A stretch of 64,000 bases of DNA from a virus, in the IMG/VR virus record IMGVR_UViG_3300033144_002959, positions 1 to 64,000 of that record; one strand, 5' to 3'. The notes below the pieces were generated by a model, which was not told the DNA's origin, searched no databases, and worked only from the letters and a program-made list of their open reading frames with translations. Positions 40,917 through 51,639 of the stretch are shown piece after piece. Position numbers and translations under genes: made by a program. Position 1 is the first letter of the stretch. The number at the start of each line of letters is the position of its first letter.

Positions 40917-41813
40917 CTAGAGCTTATATTCCACTGAATAAGTTACAAGAGTTGCATCCCCGTGCTCTACTCTCACCCGCCACATATATGGCAGGACATC
41001 ATTAGCCGACAAATTGGCCACGTCATTGAGATACGATCCCACTTTCAACCGCTGCTTAGTGTTTTTCGCCGTAATATTTGCGCCAGCCAGAATAAGATAC
41101 CAAGTACCTGACCCAAAATCGTAGCCCTCTATAAAACAAGTCAGATCAAATGGTCCGCCAGCCTGCTCGGGTAAGTCAATAATTACGTCTGTCGGAGGCC
41201 CACCGCCCCCTCCTTTGCCTTTGCCGCCAGAGCCAGCACCGCCCTGCTTCGTCGCTGGCTGTGTAACTACCGCCGTCTGCGTCTCATCATATTCCGCCTC
41301 GGGAATAGGCACCCCTCCACCGGGATTCTTTGGATTCTTAATCTTAGTGCCTTGATCGTAAGGCGGCAGTGGTGGTGGTGGAGCAGGCTCACCCTCAAAC
41401 GTTGCTACCCATTCGTTGCCCGCTTCAGACCCCCAATAACTGTCCTTACTTGGAAACCAGTAATATGTCCCCGCCGTTGAACTGCCCTGATCCAAATCAC
41501 CACCAGCGCCAACATCAGCAAAATCAAACACGACATCAGCCTCGCCACTCCGAGACAAAGTCAAAGTCAGAATTGAATCAAAATCCCACTCCGTAGGAGA
41601 TTCATCACCCGGATCAAACCACATTTCCGTGCCGCCACTGGAAGTGCGATCACTGATTTCCATCCACTCGATATTGCCCGGTGGTGTATCATCTTGTAGG
41701 TAAGCCGGATCAGGGACAATGGACCCAGTAGGCAGGCTAATTTTTGTGTACCCGTAAGTCGTACCGGAGAAAAACGCTACCGTAATCGTGTATGCCTGTG
41801 TCTCAATGGCCAT
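40917..41813 (-). CDS. Minor virion protein with Pro/Gly linker
   Basis: 298 residues. N-terminal beta domain, a flexible linker (PAPPPPLPPYDQG and GGAGSGGKGKGGGGG), then a C-terminal domain paralogous to 40456-40866 (IEGYDFGSGTWYLILAG). Probably two domains joined so that the second can move. The 40867-40916 gap is empty. Confidence 0.55.
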   Translation of the reverse strand: MAIETQAYTITVAFFSGTTYGYTKISLPTGSIVPDPAYLQDDTPPGNIEWMEISDRTSSGGTEMWFDPGDESPTEWDFDSILTLTLSRSGEADVVFDFADVGAGGDLDQGSSTAGTYYWFPSKDSYWGSEAGNEWVATFEGEPAPPPPLPPYDQGTKIKNPKNPGGGVPIPEAEYDETQTAVVTQPATKQGGAGSGGKGKGGGGGPPTDVIIDLPEQAGGPFDLTCFIEGYDFGSGTWYLILAGANITAKNTKQRLKVGSYLNDVANLSANDVLPYMWRVRVEHGDATLVTYSVEYKL

Positions 41814-41822
41814 GCCTGCCTC

Positions 41823-42755
41823 CTAAGTCGTAACGATCAATTGGCCGCTAACATCAGTTGAAACCGGCGGAACACGTTGATGCAGTACCTGAACCCAACA
41901 CGTTGTTACCTGAACATTAGGATTTGTAGCCCGCCCTAGAACTTCAGTGACAATATTAGTCAATTGTGTGTCCGGGTTCGCCTCGGTACCAGCGATCTCT
42001 GCCCATAATCGAGTCATACGCACGGTCGTATTCGTGCTTGCATTGATCAGTGCCGTATCACCATTGGTACCGACCCCGAAATAGTCAATATCAAGAACAC
42101 CCCCGTGAGCGGTCCCCGAGCCTACCCCGGTCCATCCTGCCGCCGTGATTCGACTACCACTCGTATCCTCGAAATCAATCTCCCACCACGGAGGTTCGTT
42201 GAGGCCGTTAATACCGTCAATCCAATGCTTTGCTTGCACCGTAACCGTCGCGCCCGTACCGTTGACTCTGAATCGCATGTACTGCCAAACATCAGAAACC
42301 GCATCATTCCAGTACGGGAGCCTCATGGTGTACATATAGCGGGGCGCTTGCTGATTACCAGAAACATATCCATCGAGAAGTTCTGTTTGAACACCAGCGG
42401 CCCACCGATTGATTTCCAACTGGCCGAACTGATCGACCATTAAATCGTAGCCTGCTTCGTTTCCACCAGAGCCACTGGCCCGAAGGAATAGATTTGGGCG
42501 AGTATGTTGGTCGGCTGAATTTCTGTAACGACAAATGATTTCAGAGTTCGCCCGGTTGGCGTCGCCGTCTATGTCATCCCACGAGGCGAGCTGAAGACCT
42601 GTCCCTGACGCTGCCGCTTGAAACACCCGATCATCTTCAGCATCTGTCGGTGCTTCTATAGTCCACTCAGACATCGCCGCGAACCTTGCCGTGAAATCGG
42701 TTGCAAAGATTCCCGTAGTACCTTCGTCGCTAAAGTCTTTTGCGTAAGTCGTCAT
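41823..42755 (-). CDS. LamG/ConA-like adhesin
   Basis: 310 residues. Blocks LFLRASGSGGNEAGYDLMVD, YMRFRVNGTGATVTVQAKHW and GWTGVGSGTAHG fit a concanavalin-like sandwich. It is close to 52648-53547, which repeats the ASGxGGxENGY and GWTGxGxG blocks. Binds a surface glycan, by inference. Confidence 0.6.
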   Translation of the reverse strand: MTTYAKDFSDEGTTGIFATDFTARFAAMSEWTIEAPTDAEDDRVFQAAASGTGLQLASWDDIDGDANRANSEIICRYRNSADQHTRPNLFLRASGSGGNEAGYDLMVDQFGQLEINRWAAGVQTELLDGYVSGNQQAPRYMYTMRLPYWNDAVSDVWQYMRFRVNGTGATVTVQAKHWIDGINGLNEPPWWEIDFEDTSGSRITAAGWTGVGSGTAHGGVLDIDYFGVGTNGDTALINASTNTTVRMTRLWAEIAGTEANPDTQLTNIVTEVLGRATNPNVQVTTCWVQVLHQRVPPVSTDVSGQLIVTT

Positions 42756-43834
42756 GTCTCTAACGTAATCCCAAATTCTGCTGCGTCAATAGTAGTGTCA
42801 GACCAGTTCGCTGGCCCATTAGGATTCTGCTCAAATATCCCCGACACCATACGATACCTGTCTTGGTTAAAATGCGTTACATCCCCGTTAGACTCAGAAG
42901 TGCTGCTGCGACACAAAGCACTAATATCACGTCGCCCCGCATCCTCATTCCTGCCCAACATCTTAACCTGCACCCCATAAACTGTCGTGAAATTAGAAAC
43001 AAGATTTGAGAACGTGTACAAATCGTCATCAAGTGCCGTGGCACTGCTAACGTACGAGGTTTCTTCATCCTGCTCCGCCTCATCTACCATTTCATAGTTG
43101 GTCAACCCAGAGAGTTGCGTGAAATCATTGCGGTTACCATCGCCATCAGGGTCCAACACTTCAATATGAATATCACCGAGAAAATCATTCCACGGAGAAC
43201 CGCCCGTGGTGTCGAGGACATACAAATCAGCAAACTGAAACTCCACCGCTGCTTCAGGATAAAGTTCCAAATTAGTAGCCCACGCATTTACCGTAAACTG
43301 AGTATCCACCGTGCTACCTGACATGATGTTTACGCCATCCAATCTAAGTTCATACGACCCGGCACTAGCGTCTATCGTCGTCTTGTATTCGATGTAGTGC
43401 CAACGACGATCCAGATGAATGTCAGCCCGTACGCGATCAATCTCGTCATTAGCAGAATCCCCAGCATACAAAACAAATTCCTGATTGCCATTCAGATAAA
43501 CACTCTGCTGCCATTCAGCGTTTCCGCTAGTTATACCATCCACGTCTATGAGTCCGAAAATCATAACAGGCAAAAACGGAATGAGGTTTGGGGTCTCATC
43601 TATTCGAAACCTAAAGCCTAAAACTATCGATGTCATCCGGTCAGGTAATTGATATCCGGCATAAATATTCGTTGATGCCTCAGATAAAAAGCGCCCAGTC
43701 AACGGGTGCACATTATTAAGATCAGGCCCTGCGGTACCGCTCGACCACCGCAACCACATCTGCGTATTGAGCCGCCCATTAGCTTCAGACGATGCGTCAA
43801 ATGTAGACATGCTATCCAGTAAAATTAGTGCCAT
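42752..43834 (-). CDS. Tandem LamG-like adhesin 1
   Basis: 360 residues. Beta-sandwich with a distinctive C-terminal set: DFLGDIHIEVLDPDGDGN, GLTNYEMVDE, DEETSYVSS, DAGRRD. The same set recurs in the next two genes upstream, indicating three tandem paralogues. Confidence 0.6.
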   Translation of the reverse strand: MALILLDSMSTFDASSEANGRLNTQMWLRWSSGTAGPDLNNVHPLTGRFLSEASTNIYAGYQLPDRMTSIVLGFRFRIDETPNLIPFLPVMIFGLIDVDGITSGNAEWQQSVYLNGNQEFVLYAGDSANDEIDRVRADIHLDRRWHYIEYKTTIDASAGSYELRLDGVNIMSGSTVDTQFTVNAWATNLELYPEAAVEFQFADLYVLDTTGGSPWNDFLGDIHIEVLDPDGDGNRNDFTQLSGLTNYEMVDEAEQDEETSYVSSATALDDDLYTFSNLVSNFTTVYGVQVKMLGRNEDAGRRDISALCRSSTSESNGDVTHFNQDRYRMVSGIFEQNPNGPANWSDTTIDAAEFGITLET

Positions 43835-43837
43835 CAG

Positions 43838-44878
43838 TTAACTCTCAATTGTGAATCCAAATTCTGCGGCATTTATCGCCGCTTCGTCCCATGCTGCCCC
43901 GCCATTAGGATCAACTTCATAAACTCCCTTTCCATCCGTAGGCATCATCCAACTAATCGACGCAGACTGAGAAGTTCCCTCAACTTCCGTGACATTACTC
44001 CGCGATAAAGTGCGCGCCATACGCACCCCAGCATCCGTCGTACGAAACATGGGCTTGACGTTGGCACAATAAATCGTATCCATCGTTAAAGTCAGATTGT
44101 CAAACGTGTACAGCTCGTCATCGCCTACTACTGACGACCACACATACGTCGTGTCGTCATCAGGATTGTTCCCGTCATCCACGGCTTCATAATTATTCAA
44201 CCCACCCCCGACTCGCGTGAAGTTATTACGATTACCGTCACCATCGGGGTACAAGGTTTCTATGTAGCACGGCCCAAGCAAGTCATTATTAGTCAGCCCT
44301 GTCCCATCCAAGACATAAGCAAATGCACATCGGTATCCAGACTGCGCGTCGTTAATTGAACGAACTAATCCACATGACGCAACCGACCCTGCCTGTGTGT
44401 CTTGGCCAGTCAAGCTAATCCACGACTCACCATTCACCTCAAGATCAATCGTGCCAGTTGAAGCATGGACTAAAACCTTTGCTTCGATAAAATAATACAC
44501 CCCATGAATAAAAGTCTGTGGGTACACCGACCGACCGACTTCCGTACCGGTACCATCCCGTGCCGACACTGAGCCATCTTGATTTAACCGAAATTCAACG
44601 TGCGGACTTTCACCCTCATTAAACGAAAGAAAAATCCCGTTCACTGAAAAAGGCAGAAGATCGAACATTCGCAAATGACCAAAAATCACAGTCGTAGATA
44701 ACGGGATATAAAAATTTATTGATGTATTAGCCCCAGCCAAATCAAGCGAATTATTACTGGGCAGCACTGGGTCCGAACTCGCGACAACAGTGTACGAAGT
44801 TGCATCTATCATTTCACTACGCTGCAATTGTGCTTTCGTTGAGCAGTAATCAAATGCCGTTGTTCTTAAAACTGCCAT
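43838..44878 (-). CDS. Tandem LamG-like adhesin 2
   Basis: 346 residues. Same plan as its neighbours (LLGPCYIETLYPDGDGN, LNNYEAVDDG, DDTTYVWSS, TDAGVRMARTL). The N-terminal sandwich differs from its paralogues while the C-terminal block is kept, as expected for binding domains under diversification. Confidence 0.6.
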   Translation of the reverse strand: MAVLRTTAFDYCSTKAQLQRSEMIDATSYTVVASSDPVLPSNNSLDLAGANTSINFYIPLSTTVIFGHLRMFDLLPFSVNGIFLSFNEGESPHVEFRLNQDGSVSARDGTGTEVGRSVYPQTFIHGVYYFIEAKVLVHASTGTIDLEVNGESWISLTGQDTQAGSVASCGLVRSINDAQSGYRCAFAYVLDGTGLTNNDLLGPCYIETLYPDGDGNRNNFTRVGGGLNNYEAVDDGNNPDDDTTYVWSSVVGDDELYTFDNLTLTMDTIYCANVKPMFRTTDAGVRMARTLSRSNVTEVEGTSQSASISWMMPTDGKGVYEVDPNGGAAWDEAAINAAEFGFTIES

Positions 44879-44881
44879 AGT

Positions 44882-45910
44882 TTAGCTCTCTATCGTTACA
44901 CCAAACTGAGCGCTGAGCAGACCGCCCTCAATCCACGCTGCTACGGTATCGGGGTCTTGCTCCCATACCTCATAGTACGTCCGCCACGACGGCCCTAGAT
45001 ACCAGTTAATCGATCCCTCGTACGTTACCCCACCACTGCGAACCGCTGAACGCATAACACGAGTACCAAGACCCCCAGCAATTCTGCACTTATACCCGAC
45101 CTTCACCCCGTAAATCGTGTCAACAGTCTGAACCGGGGCAGGGTAATCGTACAAATCGGTGTGGCCCACCGTGGAAGACTCTACGTAACTGGTATCCTCA
45201 TCCGGTGGTGTTTCATCAATCATTTCATAATTCGTAAGGCCAGACAAAGGCGAGAAGTCATTGGAGAATCCGTCACCGTCAGCAAACAATGTCTCGACCC
45301 AGCAATCTCCTAGATAATCATTATTCTCTGTCCCGTTACCGTCGAGCACATACAGATCATCCCACCAGTTATCAAGATGTGCCGAGCTGCCAACCAACTG
45401 AAAATAGTCTACGTTTACAGGGGACGCACCATTGTTTGTGTCTTGGCCCGTTGCCGACAACGACGTAGTCACTTCGTCAACCCTAACTTCATAAGTTCCA
45501 AGCGTATCGTGCACTCGAAACTTAAACTCAAAGTAATACCACTGGTCTTGAACCAGCCCTAATCCACTCGTAACAGCTAACTGCGTTGTGCCACGATCAA
45601 CTGCCAGCTCTCCCCCAGTCACATAGCGAAAAACCAAATGCTCAGTAATACCCTGCAACACCCGGATAAGATCATGACTTGGATCATTTTGCCATCGATG
45701 AGCGAACCCAACTATGATTGTTTCACTGTTATCTAACTGGGGCAACGGATACCCCACATCCAAAGAACTTGACGTCAACTCCAACGCCTTCCCAGACCCA
45801 GATCGACCAGTCACATATACCGTAGTGGACGTGCTGCCACCAAGCATTTCGTTACGTATGTCATCGAAGCTATCGCCCTCATCGAACCCATCCATAAACA
45901 GCAAAGTCAT
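44882..45910 (-). CDS. Tandem LamG-like adhesin 3
   Basis: 342 residues. DYLGDCWVETLFADGDGF, LTNYEMIDETPPDEDTSYVE and DLYDYPAPV match the other two copies. A four-base space separates it from copy 2. Probably all three are displayed on the tail. Confidence 0.6.
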   Translation of the reverse strand: MTLLFMDGFDEGDSFDDIRNEMLGGSTSTTVYVTGRSGSGKALELTSSSLDVGYPLPQLDNSETIIVGFAHRWQNDPSHDLIRVLQGITEHLVFRYVTGGELAVDRGTTQLAVTSGLGLVQDQWYYFEFKFRVHDTLGTYEVRVDEVTTSLSATGQDTNNGASPVNVDYFQLVGSSAHLDNWWDDLYVLDGNGTENNDYLGDCWVETLFADGDGFSNDFSPLSGLTNYEMIDETPPDEDTSYVESSTVGHTDLYDYPAPVQTVDTIYGVKVGYKCRIAGGLGTRVMRSAVRSGGVTYEGSINWYLGPSWRTYYEVWEQDPDTVAAWIEGGLLSAQFGVTIES

Positions 45911-47113
45911 CTAAGCATCCCGTGTCAAGGCCAGCGTGAAATACACGTTAGCAAGAGTTGCATCTGGAGTAACAGGGGCCTGAATCTCCAACAAGTCCCC
46001 ACCTACAAAAGTCGTCTCAGATATGCCCACAAAAGTTGCCACCGTTCCCGAGATTGCAAACCGCAGAGTGCCGATGCTGCCACCATTTTTCTGCAAATCA
46101 AAATCGGTCTGCGCCGTAGCTGCGGTCTCTGCCTCAACTGATGAATTCGTTGCACCAGCCGGTAACGTAAGACTCGTAATACCAGACGGCATCGAAAAGC
46201 CAAGGCAACGTTCACTCACTCCCGGTGCACCATTTTTCCAAGACCCCACAACAAATGGTTGCGTTCCGCCTGCAACCGCTCCTGCTAGGGAAAGCGCAAG
46301 CACATTCGTGCCATCACAAACCACCAGTGCGACCGACCCTTGAGTAACGACCACGCCAGTACCCGCTGCCGTCTTCACAGTGACATCGAATGATCCTGTC
46401 GTGTTATTGATAATGATGTACGGCTTCTCAAAATCAGGCACTTCCAAATCACGATCACCGGTCAACGTACCAGTCAATAAGAATACAGCGTGCTCCATGC
46501 CCTCAGCCGTCGTGAGCGTCACGTTAGCGCCCGAAATCGTTACCGGATGGATCAGGGTATGCCCACCTTCTCCAGCCTCTAAGCGTTGATCTAATTCTAG
46601 GTACGTTTGACTTCCCAAAACAGCACTGAGTTGAGCATTCTGATTTACCGTATCGCCCCAGACAACCGGGGGCTGGGTGATTGTGGTAAACGTGCTCGGA
46701 GACGTAAACGCAATTGTATGAACAGCATCAGACGCTGTCGTATCAAAACTCCACGTGCCGAATGAATCGATGTGCGTGTAAAACGTGTCTGTCGCCTGCC
46801 CGGTAAAATCCAAAGTGATGCCGGGACTGAATGTTGTGACCGTGGCATTACTTGGTCTCCATACTGACCCAGCCGTAACATCCAGCACCGCACCGCCAGC
46901 GTCAGTCGCAAGGACTCCGCCAGCCGACAATCTACCAACCGAAGCTCCAAATACAGCAGTCGCAAATCCGGGGTAATTAACTACCGCTCCAGCAGACCCA
47001 ACAAGAGACGCCTGAAGACTATCAATCGCCGACTTGATTATGGCGTAATTCGAATTGTGCTTTGAAATATAGTTGACGTCGCCAATCGCAAGAGTGTCAA
47101 GTGTAATGGTCAT
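45911..47113 (-). CDS. Tail fibre-like virion protein
   Basis: 400 residues. The N-terminal part (IGDVNYISKHNSNYAIIKSAIDSLQ) is a typical fibre attachment helix region; the rest is beta-rich with Ala/Gly/Thr. Ends in LANVYFTLALTRDA. Probably a fibre or tip protein. Confidence 0.55.
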   Translation of the reverse strand: MTITLDTLAIGDVNYISKHNSNYAIIKSAIDSLQASLVGSAGAVVNYPGFATAVFGASVGRLSAGGVLATDAGGAVLDVTAGSVWRPSNATVTTFSPGITLDFTGQATDTFYTHIDSFGTWSFDTTASDAVHTIAFTSPSTFTTITQPPVVWGDTVNQNAQLSAVLGSQTYLELDQRLEAGEGGHTLIHPVTISGANVTLTTAEGMEHAVFLLTGTLTGDRDLEVPDFEKPYIIINNTTGSFDVTVKTAAGTGVVVTQGSVALVVCDGTNVLALSLAGAVAGGTQPFVVGSWKNGAPGVSERCLGFSMPSGITSLTLPAGATNSSVEAETAATAQTDFDLQKNGGSIGTLRFAISGTVATFVGISETTFVGGDLLEIQAPVTPDATLANVYFTLALTRDA

Positions 47114-47595
47114 GCAAATATCTCCAACAAAACTCCGCCCTCAAATCGACCCATTGACCCGTAAGCTGTATATCCATAACCGTCGCCGAGTGTTGACAGC
47201 TCACCGTAATTCAAGGCCCGAATATAAAATGTTCGATCAATCGGTGTGTCGCTTGTGTACGTAGGCAACCCAAACTCAAAGTCTGGCACCGTCACTCCTA
47301 CTTCAGTACGAGTACCCGGCATTACTTTTGAAAATCCAGACACCGTCCATCGCTGCGCCGTACGTGTGAGCGTGACTGGTTGCCCTATTTGAGCGTACCG
47401 CAAATCATTATTGCCTTGTGCTATAGCGACATCGTGCATCAAAAAATCTTCGCCGACATCTACATTGCACACGTATATTGAATTGCCTGCCTCATCCCCA
47501 AGCCACAGAACAGGGCGAGACGCAACCTTCCCTTCTATTGTGGTTTTTGCCCGATCAATATCGGCATCAATTATATTTGTAAGAATGCTGCCCAT
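47110..47595 (-). CDS. Tail tip-associated protein
   Basis: 161 residues. VLWLGDEAGNSIYVCNVDVGED and RWTVSGFSKVMPGT suggest a beta domain. Start overlaps the hub gene's stop (TAATG). Position between hub and fibre favours a baseplate/tip role. Confidence 0.5.
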   Translation of the reverse strand: MGSILTNIIDADIDRAKTTIEGKVASRPVLWLGDEAGNSIYVCNVDVGEDFLMHDVAIAQGNNDLRYAQIGQPVTLTRTAQRWTVSGFSKVMPGTRTEVGVTVPDFEFGLPTYTSDTPIDRTFYIRALNYGELSTLGDGYGYTAYGSMGRFEGGVLLEIFA

Positions 47596-49070
47596 TACGA
47601 TCTAAATCCTTTAAGGGTCAACGTCGCTGGTGAACCTCGGGTGAGATTCCTTTCGTAATCTGTAACGAATACCCGCGAGGTGTCAGGCAGCTCCACGATA
47701 TCTCCCGGCTCAATACGTGGGTCATCAATAATTTGAGCATCCCAACTATTCTCCGACGCTATCCGGTACAACAATTCTCGAATCGCAACCTGCTGTGCGT
47801 GAGGCTCATCAAAAATCAAATCGTTCTCATCGGTCTGCTGAGCTTCCATCCAATTCGGTGCCGCGTTGTCAAAAGCAATCGTCGCATTCTGCGTATGCAC
47901 GAAGTCAAACGGCTCACCAAAAATCTCATATTCCCCGGTACCAATGCTCATCATAATGAGCAGCAAAATACCCTCGGCTAGACCGCGAATAACTCGACCA
48001 ACCGGAACTGTGACGCCGCCACTAGCAATAAAGCCCACCACGACTACCAAATCAGGATACCAATCAAGGATCAACATAACCGCCAATGCAATCGTAGCCA
48101 ACGTAGGCACCCAATTATCGGTGACTACTAATATTTTCCCCTTAAACAAATCAAGCTGAGTGTAACTTTCCTCCGCAATATTCAACAGCGCATCATTCAC
48201 CGACTGATGAATAACCATTCGTGTATTCTTAGCTCGTTGCTTTTCGTCCTCAGACCAAGACACTATTTCTCGCTGCTGCAACTGATAAAACCCTGCCGTA
48301 ATTCCGGTCCTGTCTAATGACGTTTCTGCCTGTACGACTTCAGTCAGATTTCGATCAAGCCATTTAATCCGGTATCGCGAAATTGCTGGACGTGACTTGC
48401 CACCGAGAATGCGCTTCACTCTCTCTTGGGTCATTGCAATTGTTGCAATTCGATCTACTCTCCGATCATAAAATGTGATCTGCCCTTTCGCATTGGTGTA
48501 GGGCCAACGACCCATCGCCATACCAACCTTCTCAAGAATTGACCACGGTTGTTGCTCAACAAACTGGACATTCGAATGAGGAACTGCTTCACCACCCAAC
48601 GGGATTACAAATTCATTCTCAGTAAGTCCTAGCTGCCGCAACACATCCTCGGCAACAGCGTTCAGCAACGTACCTTGTGGGTACCGACGTGTGGCTACTC
48701 TACCCTTACGCCAAATACCAACACCGTCACGACTACGCGCCGTAATACTGATCGTCCGATTTCCCCTTTCTTCATTGAAATTGTTTATCTCGTCAACGAA
48801 ACCAATCCAAAGAATTGCACTGTGCTCAGAAATTCTAATCGAATCACCGACCTTTGGCTGGCTTGCAGTGAACATGCCAGTCCCGTCCCACGTCATAGTG
48901 ACTCTACACTCAAACGCGCTATGTCTTGCTTGGGAAACAAAAGGTGTCAAGTCAAACGATGTACCCGTATCTTTGAGAACATCTATATAATCAACGGACT
49001 TATTATAAGTTTTGATCGTCACATTACGAGTAACGCTCGGGGCCGGTATTCTGGAAATATCTGTTCTCAC
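47595..49070 (-). CDS. Baseplate hub-like tail protein
   Basis: 491 residues from a GTG overlapping the previous stop. Resembles gp27/late-control-D hubs: SQARHSAFECRVTMTWDGTG near the N-terminus and PWSILEKVGMAMGRWPYTNAKGQITFYD centrally. A long hydrophobic stretch (ATIALAVMLILDW..VVVVGFIASGG..LLLIMMSIG) follows, which is unusual and may help reach the host membrane. Confidence 0.6.
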   Translation of the reverse strand: MRTDISRIPAPSVTRNVTIKTYNKSVDYIDVLKDTGTSFDLTPFVSQARHSAFECRVTMTWDGTGMFTASQPKVGDSIRISEHSAILWIGFVDEINNFNEERGNRTISITARSRDGVGIWRKGRVATRRYPQGTLLNAVAEDVLRQLGLTENEFVIPLGGEAVPHSNVQFVEQQPWSILEKVGMAMGRWPYTNAKGQITFYDRRVDRIATIAMTQERVKRILGGKSRPAISRYRIKWLDRNLTEVVQAETSLDRTGITAGFYQLQQREIVSWSEDEKQRAKNTRMVIHQSVNDALLNIAEESYTQLDLFKGKILVVTDNWVPTLATIALAVMLILDWYPDLVVVVGFIASGGVTVPVGRVIRGLAEGILLLIMMSIGTGEYEIFGEPFDFVHTQNATIAFDNAAPNWMEAQQTDENDLIFDEPHAQQVAIRELLYRIASENSWDAQIIDDPRIEPGDIVELPDTSRVFVTDYERNLTRGSPATLTLKGFRS

Positions 49071-49609
49071 GAGGCTGGCCCAACTATCTGGTAAACCATT
49101 GTCACTGGTAGATCAATCCAACCTTGAAGGCTTATATCAGTAAACATAAATCCACGTTGACCACCTACCTGCATATCTTTGATCACTACATCGAATCCAT
49201 TCGCTGTCACGTAACTTGGCCACCACTGAATATAGTCCACTGTAGGGTCAGGGGGATTCTGGAAAAAACTGATCAAAACACGAAGCTGCGACATCGACAT
49301 TGCAAGCCCACCCGGTGCAGTCCATATCTCTTTGCATTCCACGTCCTTGATGTTCCCCGCCCACAACGTGTTCTGACCAGAGCTAAGCGTTTTTGTGTTC
49401 TGCCAATCCGGCACAATAATCGCCTCACCATCCATATTGATCCACTGCTCTGGCAGGTAATCATAATCAAACGTGCCCAGCGTCGGGTGAATTAACCGAC
49501 CTCTACCCTCTCCAGAAACCGCATTAGGAATTACTGCCACAGTAACTTCTGCTGTAGCCGAACTCTGGGCAGCGATTATGAACGCTGTGCTATTTGTGAT
49601 GACTGCCAC
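49067..49609 (-). CDS. Distal tail-like protein
   Basis: 180 residues from a GTG in TAGTG. Beta-rich with GTFDYDYLPEQWINMDGEAIIVPDWQ. It lies between large tail genes and the hub, the normal place for a distal tail protein. Assigned by position. Confidence 0.5.
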   Translation of the reverse strand: MAVITNSTAFIIAAQSSATAEVTVAVIPNAVSGEGRGRLIHPTLGTFDYDYLPEQWINMDGEAIIVPDWQNTKTLSSGQNTLWAGNIKDVECKEIWTAPGGLAMSMSQLRVLISFFQNPPDPTVDYIQWWPSYVTANGFDVVIKDMQVGGQRGFMFTDISLQGWIDLPVTMVYQIVGPAS

Positions 49610-51639
49610 TACAAGTTCTCCTGCTGAGTCGTATCGATATACGTGTTGCCCTCTGAATCAACACCCAACAAATCATCCGGGTCAAGAGTCCACACTACCG
49701 TTTGACAGTATAGAACTTGCGATGCTGGAGCACCGCCCTCCCAATTATTGAATACCTTCAATTCATCGAATTTATTGGTCCCTGTCGTCGCTGTCGGTAT
49801 TGCTTCATTCGCTGTGAAATCCACCAAGGCCCCAGCCCCTGCTGTTTCCAAATGCCGTGCCTGATCATCAACCAATTCCCAAAGCAGAATGCCATCAATC
49901 CAAAATCGTTGTGCTGCACTTGCCCCAACATCTGTGTTGTTCGAATAAAACTGAAAGAAATGCCACGTGTCTGCCGAGATTAACCCCGAGCTATCCGCTG
50001 TAAAATTATGGCGAGCGTCAGTCACCGTCTCATCAGGCCACGTCAACTCGTAACCTGTATGCGTAGAACCTGCACTATGCTTGAGCTTGATCGTTACGTA
50101 ATTCGCCGTCTGATCGTTACCTAATCGAAACAACATCAAACCATTTGACGTTGTACTGAAATCGAATCCAGTCGGAAAATAGAACCAACCACCAAACCAG
50201 ACTTGCCCGCCGAACAGCGTCTGAGCCGAAGTAGTTGGAACGATGTCTCCACCAAACGTACCGTCAGTCGGATTATCTGGCGTACCTGTCGTGCCCGAGG
50301 CAATGCCAATTTCGCATGACCTAACCTTGCCAATTTTTAGAATCGTGACGTCCGAATTGCACCCACGCGGCTGAGTCGTTCCCTGTTCCCAATCTACCTG
50401 CTCAGCGATAATTGTATTGACAGGTAGATTGGGTAGTGTGGGAAATTGATTAAAGTCCAAATCAATCTCTGGCGTCCAGACAGGAGGGCCATACCCACCT
50501 CCCGATCCCTCGCTCGGCTCAAACAAATCATCCGGTACAACTGCCGACACCGTAATCGTCTCGGCCCCGCCCGTAGCCAAGCCATCGTAAAATGCCTCAG
50601 CCCAACCGTCCACATCCGTGACCACCGTAACTGGAGCAACATCGCCCACACCTTCATCTGAGAACGTCACCTCTACGCCCGCCACGCCCTCTCCAGAGCT
50701 TCCAATCGCTTTGGTGAACACCTTGGTTACCGCGTTGACTCGCGGCTCTCTGACGGCCACTGGTTGCTGTAGGTGATGAACAATGGGCACTGGGCTAAAC
50801 CCACGGATGTAAGTCTGCTCAACTCCGCCTGACTGTGGCTGCAAATCACAAATCAATAATCGATGGTTGTGCCGGTCATAGCCATACAGCCTTGACGTAT
50901 CCACCGATCCCGCCAACTGAGGCCGATGCTTCGTCACGTGGACTATCTGATTGTTCAAATAGTTAAACGTAACTGCAACCCCAGTGCGATTGACAACCAC
51001 GGCATACGGATTACCAATATCAAAAATTGATTGTGCTAGTCCACACGCATGTGTCGTTTCCCCAATCCGTGTCCAAGGATTATCGTTGTCATACGTCCTA
51101 ACTTTGCCTTGCTGGGAATTACCATCAGGCGAAGTCACGTGTGAACATATCAATCGAGAAATCGGATCATAAAAAGATTCCGGCCCGCCCCCGTCACGAT
51201 AGAACGCAGTAAATGGGTCGGTATCGTCATAGGCGGAAAATTTGAAAAGCGGTAAAGTGTCTGTAACCTGACCGCCCGGTTGGGTGCCGAACCGCAACCA
51301 CACCGCCAAAAGATTAGTCCATATATATAAATTTCCGTCTCTGAATTCCCTTATAGCCGTAGTGTGGAGATACAAGCCAGAGGCACCTGTAACCGGCCCC
51401 TGCGATATCTGCTCACCAGTAGTACCGTCCCACCGAAACATATGCCACGTAATACTGCCACCGGCACTAGCACGAACTCGGCTAAACAAAGCCACAGCCA
51501 CACCGCTGGGAGCATCATTCGTCTTATACGAAAAAATGCTGTACGTATTATCAGCCAGCTCACCGTTCACAAGATTGTCCAGTAAAGCAGGGGCACTAAT
51601 AGGAACCGGCGTCGTATTGTATGTCTCTCGATAGCCCAT
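49609..51639 (-). CDS. Tail adhesin with Big-1 and LamG-like domains
   Basis: 676 residues. N-terminal 300 residues are beta-propeller-like (LYGYDRHNHRLLICDLQ). A bacterial Ig-like (Big-1) domain follows (GEGVAGVEVTFSDEG..VTDVDGWAEAFY) and the C-terminal 260 residues form a LamG/ConA-like sandwich (FGGWFYFPTGFDF, WHFFQFYSNN). A multi-domain surface-binding protein. Confidence 0.65.
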   Translation of the reverse strand: MGYRETYNTTPVPISAPALLDNLVNGELADNTYSIFSYKTNDAPSGVAVALFSRVRASAGGSITWHMFRWDGTTGEQISQGPVTGASGLYLHTTAIREFRDGNLYIWTNLLAVWLRFGTQPGGQVTDTLPLFKFSAYDDTDPFTAFYRDGGGPESFYDPISRLICSHVTSPDGNSQQGKVRTYDNDNPWTRIGETTHACGLAQSIFDIGNPYAVVVNRTGVAVTFNYLNNQIVHVTKHRPQLAGSVDTSRLYGYDRHNHRLLICDLQPQSGGVEQTYIRGFSPVPIVHHLQQPVAVREPRVNAVTKVFTKAIGSSGEGVAGVEVTFSDEGVGDVAPVTVVTDVDGWAEAFYDGLATGGAETITVSAVVPDDLFEPSEGSGGGYGPPVWTPEIDLDFNQFPTLPNLPVNTIIAEQVDWEQGTTQPRGCNSDVTILKIGKVRSCEIGIASGTTGTPDNPTDGTFGGDIVPTTSAQTLFGGQVWFGGWFYFPTGFDFSTTSNGLMLFRLGNDQTANYVTIKLKHSAGSTHTGYELTWPDETVTDARHNFTADSSGLISADTWHFFQFYSNNTDVGASAAQRFWIDGILLWELVDDQARHLETAGAGALVDFTANEAIPTATTGTNKFDELKVFNNWEGGAPASQVLYCQTVVWTLDPDDLLGVDSEGNTYIDTTQQENL